Below the pieces are notes generated by a model. The model saw nothing but the letters and a program-made list of their open reading frames with translations, was not told the DNA's origin and ran no database searches. A stretch of DNA of 64,000 nt, taken from Spirosoma agri (GTDB lineage Bacteria > Bacteroidota > Bacteroidia > Cytophagales > Spirosomataceae). The position numbers and the translations under genes were made by a program. The stretch covers positions 3,162,001 to 3,226,000 of the forward strand of contig NZ_JAAGNZ010000001.1 of NCBI RefSeq assembly GCF_010747415.1, written 5' to 3'. Of this stretch, positions 52,875-60,510 are shown piece by piece; the first letter of the stretch is position 1, and the number at the start of each line of letters is the position of its first letter.

Positions 52875-55685
52875 ATGGCCCAATTTTTCCGATTCGCCAC
52901 CGTCCTGCTGCTGCTCATGCAGACAACCGGCTGGTCGCAGACACTTCCATCACCTAAAGAGCACTTTGGCTTCAGCATCGGCGACGATTATCAGCTGGCC
53001 ACGTTTACCCAGACCGAAGCTTATTTTAAGAAACTGGCCGCGTCCGACCGCACCAAACTGGTCGATATCGGGCTAACCGAAGAAGGGCGTCATCAATTTA
53101 TGATGATCGTTTCCTCGCCGGAAAACATCAAGAAGCTCGACCGCTACAAGGAAATATCCCAGAAGATGGCCCGCGCCGAAGGACTGACGGAAGAGCAGGC
53201 CCGCGCGATGTCAGCCGAAGGTAAAGCCATCGTCTGGATCGATGGTGGGCTGCACGCGACCGAAACCGTTGGTACGCACCAGCTCATCGAAACAGCCTGG
53301 CAACTGGTGAGCCGTAAAGACCCCGAAACGATGCGGATTCTGGACAATGTGGTGATCCTGCTAACCCATGCCAACCCCGATGGGCAGGAAATCGTGAGTA
53401 ATTGGTACATGCGCGAGCCGAAGCCCGAAAAACGGTCGCTCGACAATTTGCCCCGGCTGTATCAGAAATACGTAGGCCACGACAACAACCGCGATTTCTT
53501 CATCATGAACATGAAGGAATCACAGAACATCGGTCGTCAGCTGTTCGTCGAGTGGATTCCGCAGATCATGTACAACCACCACCAGCGCGGTCCGGCGGGT
53601 TCGGTGCTGGCTGGTCCACCCTACCGCGATCCGTTCAACTACGTGTTCGATCCGCTGATGATCACAGGTATCGATGCGCTCGGTGCTGCGATGATCAACC
53701 GGCTCAATGCCGAGAACAAACCCGGCTTCACGCGGTTGGGCGGGTCCGTATTTTCGACCTGGTATAACGGGGGACTCCGTACGACGACGCACTTCCATAA
53801 CATGATCGGTTTGCTCACCGAAATCATTGGCAATCCAACGCCCGAAACCGTTCCGCTCGTGCCACAGCGTCTGATCCCGAACGGGAATACACCGTTCCCG
53901 GTAACCCCGCAAACGTGGCATTTCAAGCAGTCGATCGATTACTCGATTTCGCTCAACTACGCGACCCTCGACTATGCAGCCCGACACCGCGACGAAATCC
54001 TGTACAACATCTACCGGATGGGGAAGAACTCCATTGAGCGGGGCAGCAGTGATTACTGGACCTTTTCGCCCAAACGGATCGAAGCCATCAATCAGGCGTA
54101 TCAGGCCGATCTGAAAAAAGCGAAACCCGATTCGGCTGGTCGTTCCGCAAGTGGCGAATCGGCCAGCGGCAACACGCGCGGGGGTGGCATTCCGGTCAAA
54201 TATTACGACGCTGTGTTGAAAGATCCACAGTTGCGCGACCCACGCGGGTTCATCATCCCGTCGACCCAGACCGACATGGCGACAGCGGTTAAATTCGTCA
54301 ATGCGCTGATCAAAACGGGGATTCTCGTTCAGGAAGCAACGGCCGATTTCACGGTAGCCGGTAAGAAGTATCCCGCCGGTTCATACGTCGTCAAGACCGA
54401 TCAGGCGTTCCGGCCGCACCTCATCGACATGTTCGAACCACAAGATCACCCGAATGACTTTCCGTATCCGGGTGGCCCGCCGATCCGGCCTTATGATGCC
54501 GCTGGCTGGACGCTGGCCTACCAGATGAACGTTCAATTCGACCGCATTCAGGACGCGTTTGAGGGCCCGTTTAAAAAACTGCCGTATGGTGAACTCCAGC
54601 ATCCGAAGGGACACATGGACGCGTCGGCGGCTGGTGGTTACGTGCTGAACGCCAAAGCGAACAATGCGTTTATCGCCGTCAATGATCTGCTCAAATCAGG
54701 CGTTGAGGTTTTCCGGTTACCGTCGGGTGTATCGGGTAAAAACGCGGTGGAGGCAGGCTCGTTCTTTATTCCGGCATCGGCCAAAGCCAAATCCGCACTG
54801 GACAAATCGGCCAACGCGCTCGGACTTACGGTGCTAGGTGTAGCCAAACGGCCAGCGGGTGCGTTGGTCAAAGTTGCGCCGATGCGCATTGCGTTATGGG
54901 ATACCTACGGCGGATCGATGCCATCGGGCTGGGTTCGCTGGCTGATGGAACAGTATCATTTCCCGATGAGCGTTATCTACGCGCAGGATATTGACGCGGG
55001 CGATCTCAAGAAAAAATACGATGTCATTGTGTTTGTGACGCGGGCTATTCCGGGCATAGGAAACGCGGGTGGTGGCAACCGGGGCGAAGGCGAAGGGTTT
55101 GGCCGGGAGCCTAAAGCTGAAGAGCTCCCCGCAGAATATCGCCCCTGGGTCGGCAAAATCACCGCCGACAAGTCGATTCCGCAGCTGAAAAAATTCCTCG
55201 AAGCGGGTGGTAATGTCGTCACCATCGGCAGCAGTACCAATCTGGCCTATCACCTGGGGTTACCCGTTAAAAATGCCCTGGTCGAAATGACCAATACGGG
55301 TCAGGAGCGGCCGCTACCCGCCGAGAAATACTACATTCCCGGCAGTATTCTGCGCGTGAGTCTGGACTCGACCCAACAGGCCACCTGGGGTATGCCCACG
55401 CAGACGGATGTTTATTTCGACGCCAGTCCCGTCTTTAGGCTGGCTCCCGATGCGGTTGCCAAAGGCATTGTCAAACCGCTGGCCTGGTTCTCAACCAGCA
55501 AGCCACTGCGCAGCGGCTGGGCGTGGGGACAGTCGTATCTGCAGGATGGCGTTGCCGCCTTCATGGCTCCCGTGGGCTCGGGCAAGTTATACGCATTCGG
55601 CCCCGAAATTACGTTCCGCGCTCAGGCGCAGGGTACTTTCAAGTTACTGTTCAACCAGCTCTATTCGACCTCCGTCGCGCAGTAA
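52875..55685 (+). CDS. Secreted M14-family zinc carboxypeptidase-like protein
   Basis: A 936-residue protein with signal peptide (FATVLLLLMQTTGWSQ). The M14 domain has the zinc motif GLHATETVG (His127, Glu130) and later candidate ligand and catalytic segments NHHQRGPAG and LLTEIIGN. The pattern LLTHANPDGQEI is typical of large bacterial M14 proteins. After about residue 430 come extra domains, including a glutamine-amidotransferase-like region (RIALWDTYGGSMPSGW; DVIVFVTRAIPG). It would trim peptides in the periplasm or outside. The start is ATG. It ends before a strong terminator. Confidence 0.9.
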   Translation: MAQFFRFATVLLLLMQTTGWSQTLPSPKEHFGFSIGDDYQLATFTQTEAYFKKLAASDRTKLVDIGLTEEGRHQFMMIVSSPENIKKLDRYKEISQKMARAEGLTEEQARAMSAEGKAIVWIDGGLHATETVGTHQLIETAWQLVSRKDPETMRILDNVVILLTHANPDGQEIVSNWYMREPKPEKRSLDNLPRLYQKYVGHDNNRDFFIMNMKESQNIGRQLFVEWIPQIMYNHHQRGPAGSVLAGPPYRDPFNYVFDPLMITGIDALGAAMINRLNAENKPGFTRLGGSVFSTWYNGGLRTTTHFHNMIGLLTEIIGNPTPETVPLVPQRLIPNGNTPFPVTPQTWHFKQSIDYSISLNYATLDYAARHRDEILYNIYRMGKNSIERGSSDYWTFSPKRIEAINQAYQADLKKAKPDSAGRSASGESASGNTRGGGIPVKYYDAVLKDPQLRDPRGFIIPSTQTDMATAVKFVNALIKTGILVQEATADFTVAGKKYPAGSYVVKTDQAFRPHLIDMFEPQDHPNDFPYPGGPPIRPYDAAGWTLAYQMNVQFDRIQDAFEGPFKKLPYGELQHPKGHMDASAAGGYVLNAKANNAFIAVNDLLKSGVEVFRLPSGVSGKNAVEAGSFFIPASAKAKSALDKSANALGLTVLGVAKRPAGALVKVAPMRIALWDTYGGSMPSGWVRWLMEQYHFPMSVIYAQDIDAGDLKKKYDVIVFVTRAIPGIGNAGGGNRGEGEGFGREPKAEELPAEYRPWVGKITADKSIPQLKKFLEAGGNVVTIGSSTNLAYHLGLPVKNALVEMTNTGQERPLPAEKYYIPGSILRVSLDSTQQATWGMPTQTDVYFDASPVFRLAPDAVAKGIVKPLAWFSTSKPLRSGWAWGQSYLQDGVAAFMAPVGSGKLYAFGPEITFRAQAQGTFKLLFNQLYSTSVAQ

Positions 55686-55698
55686 CGCTTGGTAATGC

Positions 55699-55756
55699 CT
55701 ACAGTCTACAGCCAAAAGGCGGATCACTCGATCCGCCTTTTGGCTGTAGACTGTAG
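55699..55756. terminator. Very strong terminator hairpin
   Basis: Perfect 26-bp arms at 55699-55724 and 55731-55756 with a 6-base loop (CACTCG). The inner part has AAAAGGCGGAT / ATCCGCCTTTT. It lies 14 bp after the M14 gene and before the converging small gene, so it may serve both. Confidence 0.85.
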
Positions 55757-55780
55757 TCGTTCTTACCTGAACGGTTTGAT

Positions 55781-55978
55781 TTATTTCTGCCCCTGAAAAA
55801 GAGAATATTTGATCATGCCAATCACCAATATGGTACCCATTGCGCCATAAACCAGAGCAATGGCAATGTATTCGATTCGGTCGCGCATCGTTGACTCCTT
55901 CTCAGCAGCACGTTGACCGTAATTGACCATTAATAGCAATTGGCATAGTATACCAACACCAATTAGATAATTTACCAT
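55781..55978 (-). CDS. Small two-helix membrane protein
   Basis: A 65-residue protein from ATG 55978 (a TTG two codons earlier is possible). Two hydrophobic helices (YLIGVGILCQLLLMV and IAIALVYGAMGTILVIGMI) flank a short charged loop (RAAEKESTMRDR). No family was recognised. It has normal coding character and is followed by the strong terminator, which supports it being a real gene. Confidence 0.6.
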   Translation of the reverse strand: MVNYLIGVGILCQLLLMVNYGQRAAEKESTMRDRIEYIAIALVYGAMGTILVIGMIKYSLFQGQK

Positions 55979-56349
55979 ATTCAACTTTAAATAAACAAAT
56001 AAAAACTAAATCATCATACTAATAGACAAAGTGCCAATAAATTTTAGTTGAATAGATGCAAAAGCGACTAAAAGGTATAACAGTACGTATATGATGCAAG
56101 TGCGTCCTACAGAAACGACTACTATTTTTCCGGCGATGCACTAATCCGGTCAATCGCTAATTTTGTCACTAAATTAGCTTTCTTTTACTACAAACAAGTA
56201 GTGAGACCCTCAATAAAAGACCTTTCGCTTTGTAAGCTAAGGGCTTTTGCAAAGAGTCTCACTACTTGTTATGTGGAAGGACTATTATGCGTTGTGAACG
56301 GCAACCAGGTCACCAGCCACCGATTCGGTACTAGTCCGTATCTTCCTGT
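55979..56349. other. AT-rich gap containing a stem-loop
   Basis: A 371-bp region between the small membrane protein gene and the DUF983 gene, both leftward. It is AT-rich and holds no supported ORF. The only structure seen is the stem-loop at 56194-56269. Confidence 0.55.
56194..56269. ncRNA. Candidate structured RNA or regulatory stem-loop
   Basis: Perfect 14-bp arms ACAAGTAGTGAGAC (56194-56207) and GTCTCACTACTTGT (56256-56269) enclose 48 bases that contain a smaller pair, CTTTG / CAAAG. There is no T-run, so a simple terminator is unlikely, although it does lie past the end of the DUF983 gene. It could be a small RNA or a repeat. Function is unknown. Confidence 0.35.
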
Positions 56350-56736
56350 TTACTCCTGTGATACTTGTTTGTGAACCGGCCTTGGTGCCACGAACAGCGT
56401 AAGCCAGGTTCGGCGCGCTACCCGAAAAAAGTAAGGGGTAAGTATAATTATCGACGGAATCAATCCCAGCAAATAGTAATCAAGATCGACGTTGAGCCAA
56501 CTGACTACGATAAAGAACGTAAGTAGTGTCCAGATGGTAAACAGCGCATAACTGACAAACATAGAGGCCCAATAGAAACCGGGTTCGGGTGAGAAGTTTT
56601 CCCCGCAATGCGGGCAGCGATCATGCATCTGATCAAAATGACGACTGAATGCACTTTTGGTTACGAAAAAATCGCCCTGATGACAACGGGGGCATTTGTT
56701 GAACAATATACTGTATAATCGACTGTCGGCTAGCAT
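56350..56736 (-). CDS. DUF983 membrane protein with zinc-ribbon cysteines
   Basis: A 128-residue DUF983 protein. Two cysteine pairs, NKCPRCHQGDFF and RCPHCGENFSPEPG, form a zinc-ribbon-like N-terminus, followed by two membrane helices (MFVSYALFTIWTLLTFFIVV; YYLLGLIPSIIILTPYFF). The family is widespread in Bacteroidota and Alphaproteobacteria and its job is unknown; genomic links to cytochrome oxidase assembly have been noted for some members. The start is ATG. It stands alone. Confidence 0.9.
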   Translation of the reverse strand: MLADSRLYSILFNKCPRCHQGDFFVTKSAFSRHFDQMHDRCPHCGENFSPEPGFYWASMFVSYALFTIWTLLTFFIVVSWLNVDLDYYLLGLIPSIIILTPYFFRVARRTWLTLFVAPRPVHKQVSQE

Positions 56737-56865
56737 GGTTATGGACCGGTTAGTACGTGGTGTCTCGGCTCACCGGGCGAGTATGAAGCTCACTCGTTGG
56801 CTAGCACAAAGGTAAGCACTGACCTTTCCGGATAGAAAGACAGACCAAGCTAACTATGGTACAAA

Positions 56866-57735
56866 TCAACGATGAGCCGTTAGGGTCTGGCGGAAATCGA
56901 GCGGGGTTCTGTTCGTATGCTTTTTGAAGAATCGAACGAAATAAGACGGATCGTCGAAGCCCAGCGCGAAGCCAATCTCTTTGACCGATTGCGCGGTGTG
57001 GGTAAGCAATCGCTGTGCTTCGACAACCTGACGTTCGTGTACTAACTGGCTGGCCGTTTTGCCCAGGACTTTCTTGCAAATGTGATTGAGGTAGTTCGGT
57101 GTCAGGTTCATCTGATCGGCATAGGCGCTCACTTCCCGAACGGTCAAGAACTGATTCTCGATCAGCTCTTCGTACTGGCGAATGTGATCGTACAATTGCG
57201 TGTCGGTTCCTGGCCGCTGCTGGTTGTAGAGCCGATTTGCCGTTTCCAGCAGGATATGCAAATAGGACAAAAAGACATCGGCCCGGTTAGGCTGCGGATG
57301 CTCATATTCATCATACGCATTCGTAAACAACTCGTCGAACAAGTGCCGCCGGTCGGCTGCCTTCAATACCGGAAGATGCTGATGGGAGTGATAAAAAGGG
57401 TACTGATGCAGCCGATTACCAAAGCGGCTACGCATAAAATTTGCGTCGAAGAAAAGATTATAGCCTCGAATATCTGCTGATAGTTCCCAATTATGAACCT
57501 GTCCGGGAGTAAGAAAATAAAGCTGGTACGGCATTACGTCGTACGTTTTAAAATCGATGGTGTGCGTACCGGTCCCGTTTGTGATCCACATCACCAGATA
57601 AAATGTATGGGAATGCGAGTCACCAATTCGTTTAAACTCCTCCACAAGCCTTTCCAACCGTGTCATGTGGAACAGCGTATTGGGCTCATGCCGGGGAAAG
57701 GACGTTAGTTGATAGACAGGTACGGAAGTAGCCAT
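56866..57735 (-). CDS. AraC-family transcriptional regulator
   Basis: A 289-residue regulator from ATG 57735 (the longer frame adds an unlikely N-terminus). The N-terminal cupin-like sensing part has the pattern YQLYFLTPGQVHNWELSADIRGYN. The C-terminal two helix-turn-helix motifs are ENQFLTVREVSAYADQMNL plus HICKKVLGKTASQL, then QSVKEIGFALGFDDPSYFVR and FKKHTNRTPLDFRQ. It binds DNA and usually activates nearby genes in response to a small molecule. No obvious target neighbours it, and the inducer is unknown. Confidence 0.93.
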   Translation of the reverse strand: MATSVPVYQLTSFPRHEPNTLFHMTRLERLVEEFKRIGDSHSHTFYLVMWITNGTGTHTIDFKTYDVMPYQLYFLTPGQVHNWELSADIRGYNLFFDANFMRSRFGNRLHQYPFYHSHQHLPVLKAADRRHLFDELFTNAYDEYEHPQPNRADVFLSYLHILLETANRLYNQQRPGTDTQLYDHIRQYEELIENQFLTVREVSAYADQMNLTPNYLNHICKKVLGKTASQLVHERQVVEAQRLLTHTAQSVKEIGFALGFDDPSYFVRFFKKHTNRTPLDFRQTLTAHR

Positions 57736-58031
57736 AGACACGAAAGATACATAGGGAGAACGGATGGGTATCCGTTCAGTCAGCGCGTCAGCTACCCGTT
57801 TTGTACAACCAGGCAATCACCTGGCCGGTGGGTAGTAACGCACCCGGATGAACGGCGGAAACAAGACCTGAATGCAGCGCTGTCCAGCCTTTACGGGTCA
57901 CGTCAGCAAAGAAACGTATACTTGCTGAGAAACGAAGCAAGGGCAGGGTTTTCTGCTTAATCCCAGCTTGTATACCCCCGCCCATCAAGGTATACCGGAG
58001 TCAGTCCTGTCTACGCATGAGTAGTCAAAAA

Positions 58032-58072
58032 AAAACAGTACCACCCTGGGCTCACCAGTATAGTACTGTTTT
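58032..58072 (-). terminator. Intrinsic terminator of the sigma factor gene
   Basis: Arms AAAACAGTAC (58032-58041) and GTACTGTTTT (58063-58072). On the minus strand the stem is followed by a run of nine T's. It lies directly after the leftward sigma factor gene. Confidence 0.85.
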
Positions 58073-58094
58073 CGGGTGTTGACACGCCCATCAA

Positions 58095-58646
58095 TCAGCC
58101 TTCCTGACGATTGTACAGCTTGTTCAGTTTATCGCGGGAACGTTTCAACCGCATCTTCACGGCGCACTCCTTAATATTGTAGAGTACCGAAATTTCTTTG
58201 ATCGATAAGCCCTGCTCGTGCTTGAGACGCAGCAAGGTAACTTCCTGTGCCGGCAACCGATTCACCATACTTTCGAGCGCCTGAAGCCGGAGCTCATCCG
58301 AAGCCGAGGGATCCTGCTCCGCTAATTCAGTAGCGACATCATCGGTTAGTGATTCCAGGTTTACCCGTTTGCCGTGTCGGATCTGGTCCAGGCAGTAATT
58401 GTGCGAAATCGAATAAAGCCAGGTTGAAAAGGTCGACCGGTTCTGGAACGTATCAAATTTGTCGTAAGCTTTCAGAAAAATATCCTGCGTGAAGTCCTGG
58501 GCGGCTTCACTATCTTTAGTCATGGATAAGCATTTCTGGTACACTTTACCCACATATTGTTTATAAAGTGCTTCAAAATTATCAGTTGTTGACTTTATAG
58601 GCTGGTTTGTATAGGTTATGTTATCCGAAAGAATCTTGCGTTTCAT
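58095..58646 (-). CDS. ECF RNA polymerase sigma factor
   Basis: A 183-residue sigma-70-family ECF factor. Region 2 is visible as AAQDFTQDIFLKAYDKFDTF with STWLYSISHNYCLDQIRHG (promoter melting and -10 contact). Region 4 is LPAQEVTLLRLKHEQGLSIKEISVLY with a helix-turn-helix that contacts -35-type DNA. It would redirect RNA polymerase to a stress or surface-process regulon. No anti-sigma gene is next to it, which is unusual for many ECF groups. The start is ATG; the terminator follows at once. Confidence 0.93.
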   Translation of the reverse strand: MKRKILSDNITYTNQPIKSTTDNFEALYKQYVGKVYQKCLSMTKDSEAAQDFTQDIFLKAYDKFDTFQNRSTFSTWLYSISHNYCLDQIRHGKRVNLESLTDDVATELAEQDPSASDELRLQALESMVNRLPAQEVTLLRLKHEQGLSIKEISVLYNIKECAVKMRLKRSRDKLNKLYNRQEG

Positions 58647-59443
58647 AAGGGAGAAGAGCGTAATGAGCGTAGTAGGTTAACAATGAGTATAGTAACAAAG
58701 ATAAATTTTATGTACTGAATAAAAATACCGGCAACAACAGCCAAAATTTTATGATTTCTGCATTTCATATACTCTATAGTAACGCTTCATATGTAGAAAT
58801 CACGTTTTACATATTTTCCTACTTTTTTACTTACGTTTTTCCAATATCGTATACATAAGTACTTGGTTTACGCAGGGCCTATACAATCTAAATCTACTAA
58901 ACGGTAGCTGGCTGAAGGTTAGCATCTCTTAAGACGTAACTAATGACAAATTGATAATACAAACACATCATAATAAGAAAATGATTACTTATTATTTAAT
59001 TTAAGTCTACCCTTTTCGCCGGATGTCCTTGAGCACCAGGGCTATCTGCTTTCGATTCGTATTGTCAACTAGGTGTAGCGGTGTTGTTTTGTGTTACCCC
59101 CAAATCGCGTATAGCTATCCAGTTGGAACCCGTCTTCCAGCCAAACTCCGTTTACTATACCGTCGAAGCTACGACTGGTCAACTTGTCCCAACGTGAGCG
59201 AATCAACGCCGTTGGATGCAGAGACGATTGAGCAGCCGGTAATTTGATAATCTATTGTCATCCTGACACCGGATCGGCAAATCTCACGTGAGTATATATA
59301 CGAAGCCCGCCCTGAGGGAATATACGTAAGCCTTTTCTTATTGTAGGGAATGATTGTACTTATCTTCTTTTGCTAGAAAAACTGACTGAGCAGTCAAACA
59401 TTTACAGCGATCATTTCTTTATAGATTAAACTAACATTAAAGA
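58647..59443. other. Large AT-rich intergenic region
   Basis: An 797-bp gap between the divergent sigma factor gene and LLM oxidoreductase gene. 58680-59000 is very AT-rich. A 74-codon open frame at 59023-59247 has no start context or composition to support it. The only regulatory site recognised is the TetR-type palindrome at 59383-59396. No RNA gene was recognised. Confidence 0.55.
59383..59396. promoter_or_regulatory. TetR-type operator-like palindrome
   Basis: TGACTGAGCAGTCA is a perfect inverted repeat except at its two central bases, of the TGACnnnnnnGTCA kind bound by many TetR-family repressors. It lies 47 bp upstream of the LLM oxidoreductase ATG, where it could block a promoter. 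No TetR gene is in the window, so the regulator would be encoded elsewhere. Confidence 0.5.
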
Positions 59444-60415
59444 ATGATTAAAATTGGCTACCACGCTTCTCACGAACAGTTTAAACCCAGTGAGTTACTA
59501 TCCTACGTTCAACAGGCTGAGCAAGCTGGCTTCACCGGCGGAACCTGCTCCGATCATTTTCACCCCTGGAGTGAGAAACAGGGAGAGAGTGGTTTCGCCT
59601 GGAGTTGGCTGGGGGCGGCTTTGCAGGCGACATCGCTCAGCTTCGGCGTTGTTAATGCGCCGGGTCAGCGTTATCATCCGGCCATCATCGCTCAGGCAGC
59701 CGCTACGCTGGCCGAGATGTTTCCGGAGCGTTTCTGGATCGCGGTGGGAACGGGACAAACCCTCAACGAACACATTACAGGCGGGCAGTGGCCAGCCAAA
59801 GCGGATCGAAATGCCCGTCTGAAGGAGTGCGTCGCGATTATTCGGGCGCTATGGGACGGCGAAACCGTAACGCACCGGGGCCTGGTGACGGTTGACGAAG
59901 CTAAGCTGTATACCCGACCAACCATCAAACCGCTCATCGTTGGCGCGGCTGTAACCAGCAAAACCGCCGAATGGGTCGGTGGCTGGGCTGATGCCCTGAT
60001 AACGACCTCACGTCCGCTGGATGAATTACGCGAGGTGGTCGATGCCTTCCGCCGGGGTGGCGGCTCGGGGAAACCGATGTTCCTTAAGGTCCAGCTCTCC
60101 TACGACCCAGATAAGGAAAAAGCCAAAAGTGGCGCTTTCGAGCAATGGCGGGGGAATGTTTATCCGAACAGCGTCATGACCGAGTTACGGATGCCTAGCC
60201 AGTTCGACGATGCCGGCGAAATCGTTGACGCAGCCACAGTCACCAAGCTGATCAACATATCATCAGACCTTAACCAACATGCGGACTGGCTGTCGGGGTA
60301 TCTCTCGTTAGGCTTTTCGCAGCTTTCGCTCCATAATGTCAATCGGCAGCAGCAGCGGTTCATTGATGACTTCGGAGCGCATGTACTGCCCCAACTCCAA
60401 CAAGCTGCCTCGTAG
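59444..60415 (+). CDS. LLM-class flavin-dependent oxidoreductase, non-F420 type
   Basis: A 323-residue luciferase-like (TIM-barrel) oxidoreductase. The motif GGTCSDHFHPWSEKQGESG followed by FAWSWLGAALQATS is that of the F420-dependent glucose-6-phosphate dehydrogenase-like group, but in Bacteroidota, which lack F420, relatives are taken to use FMN (TIGR03885-type, from memory). Further pattern: RYHPAIIAQAAATLAEMFP and ERFWIAVGTGQTLNEH. The substrate is unknown. The start is ATG. The TetR-type palindrome lies 47 bp upstream. The glycosidase gene follows about 95 bp later on the same strand. Confidence 0.9.
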   Translation: MIKIGYHASHEQFKPSELLSYVQQAEQAGFTGGTCSDHFHPWSEKQGESGFAWSWLGAALQATSLSFGVVNAPGQRYHPAIIAQAAATLAEMFPERFWIAVGTGQTLNEHITGGQWPAKADRNARLKECVAIIRALWDGETVTHRGLVTVDEAKLYTRPTIKPLIVGAAVTSKTAEWVGGWADALITTSRPLDELREVVDAFRRGGGSGKPMFLKVQLSYDPDKEKAKSGAFEQWRGNVYPNSVMTELRMPSQFDDAGEIVDAATVTKLINISSDLNQHADWLSGYLSLGFSQLSLHNVNRQQQRFIDDFGAHVLPQLQQAAS

Positions 60416-60510
60416 CCTTATCCAACAATTGTCCATAACCAGCCATCGACCAACCCCGCCGACCGTGTGCAGGTCAGTAGAACACGTCATTGTGTCTGGT
60501 AGCGCGAAAA

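Noticed and set aside
59023-59247. 74-codon open frame in the large intergenic gap
   Set aside because: Amino acid composition and lack of neighbours or family similarity do not support a gene; kept only as intergenic.
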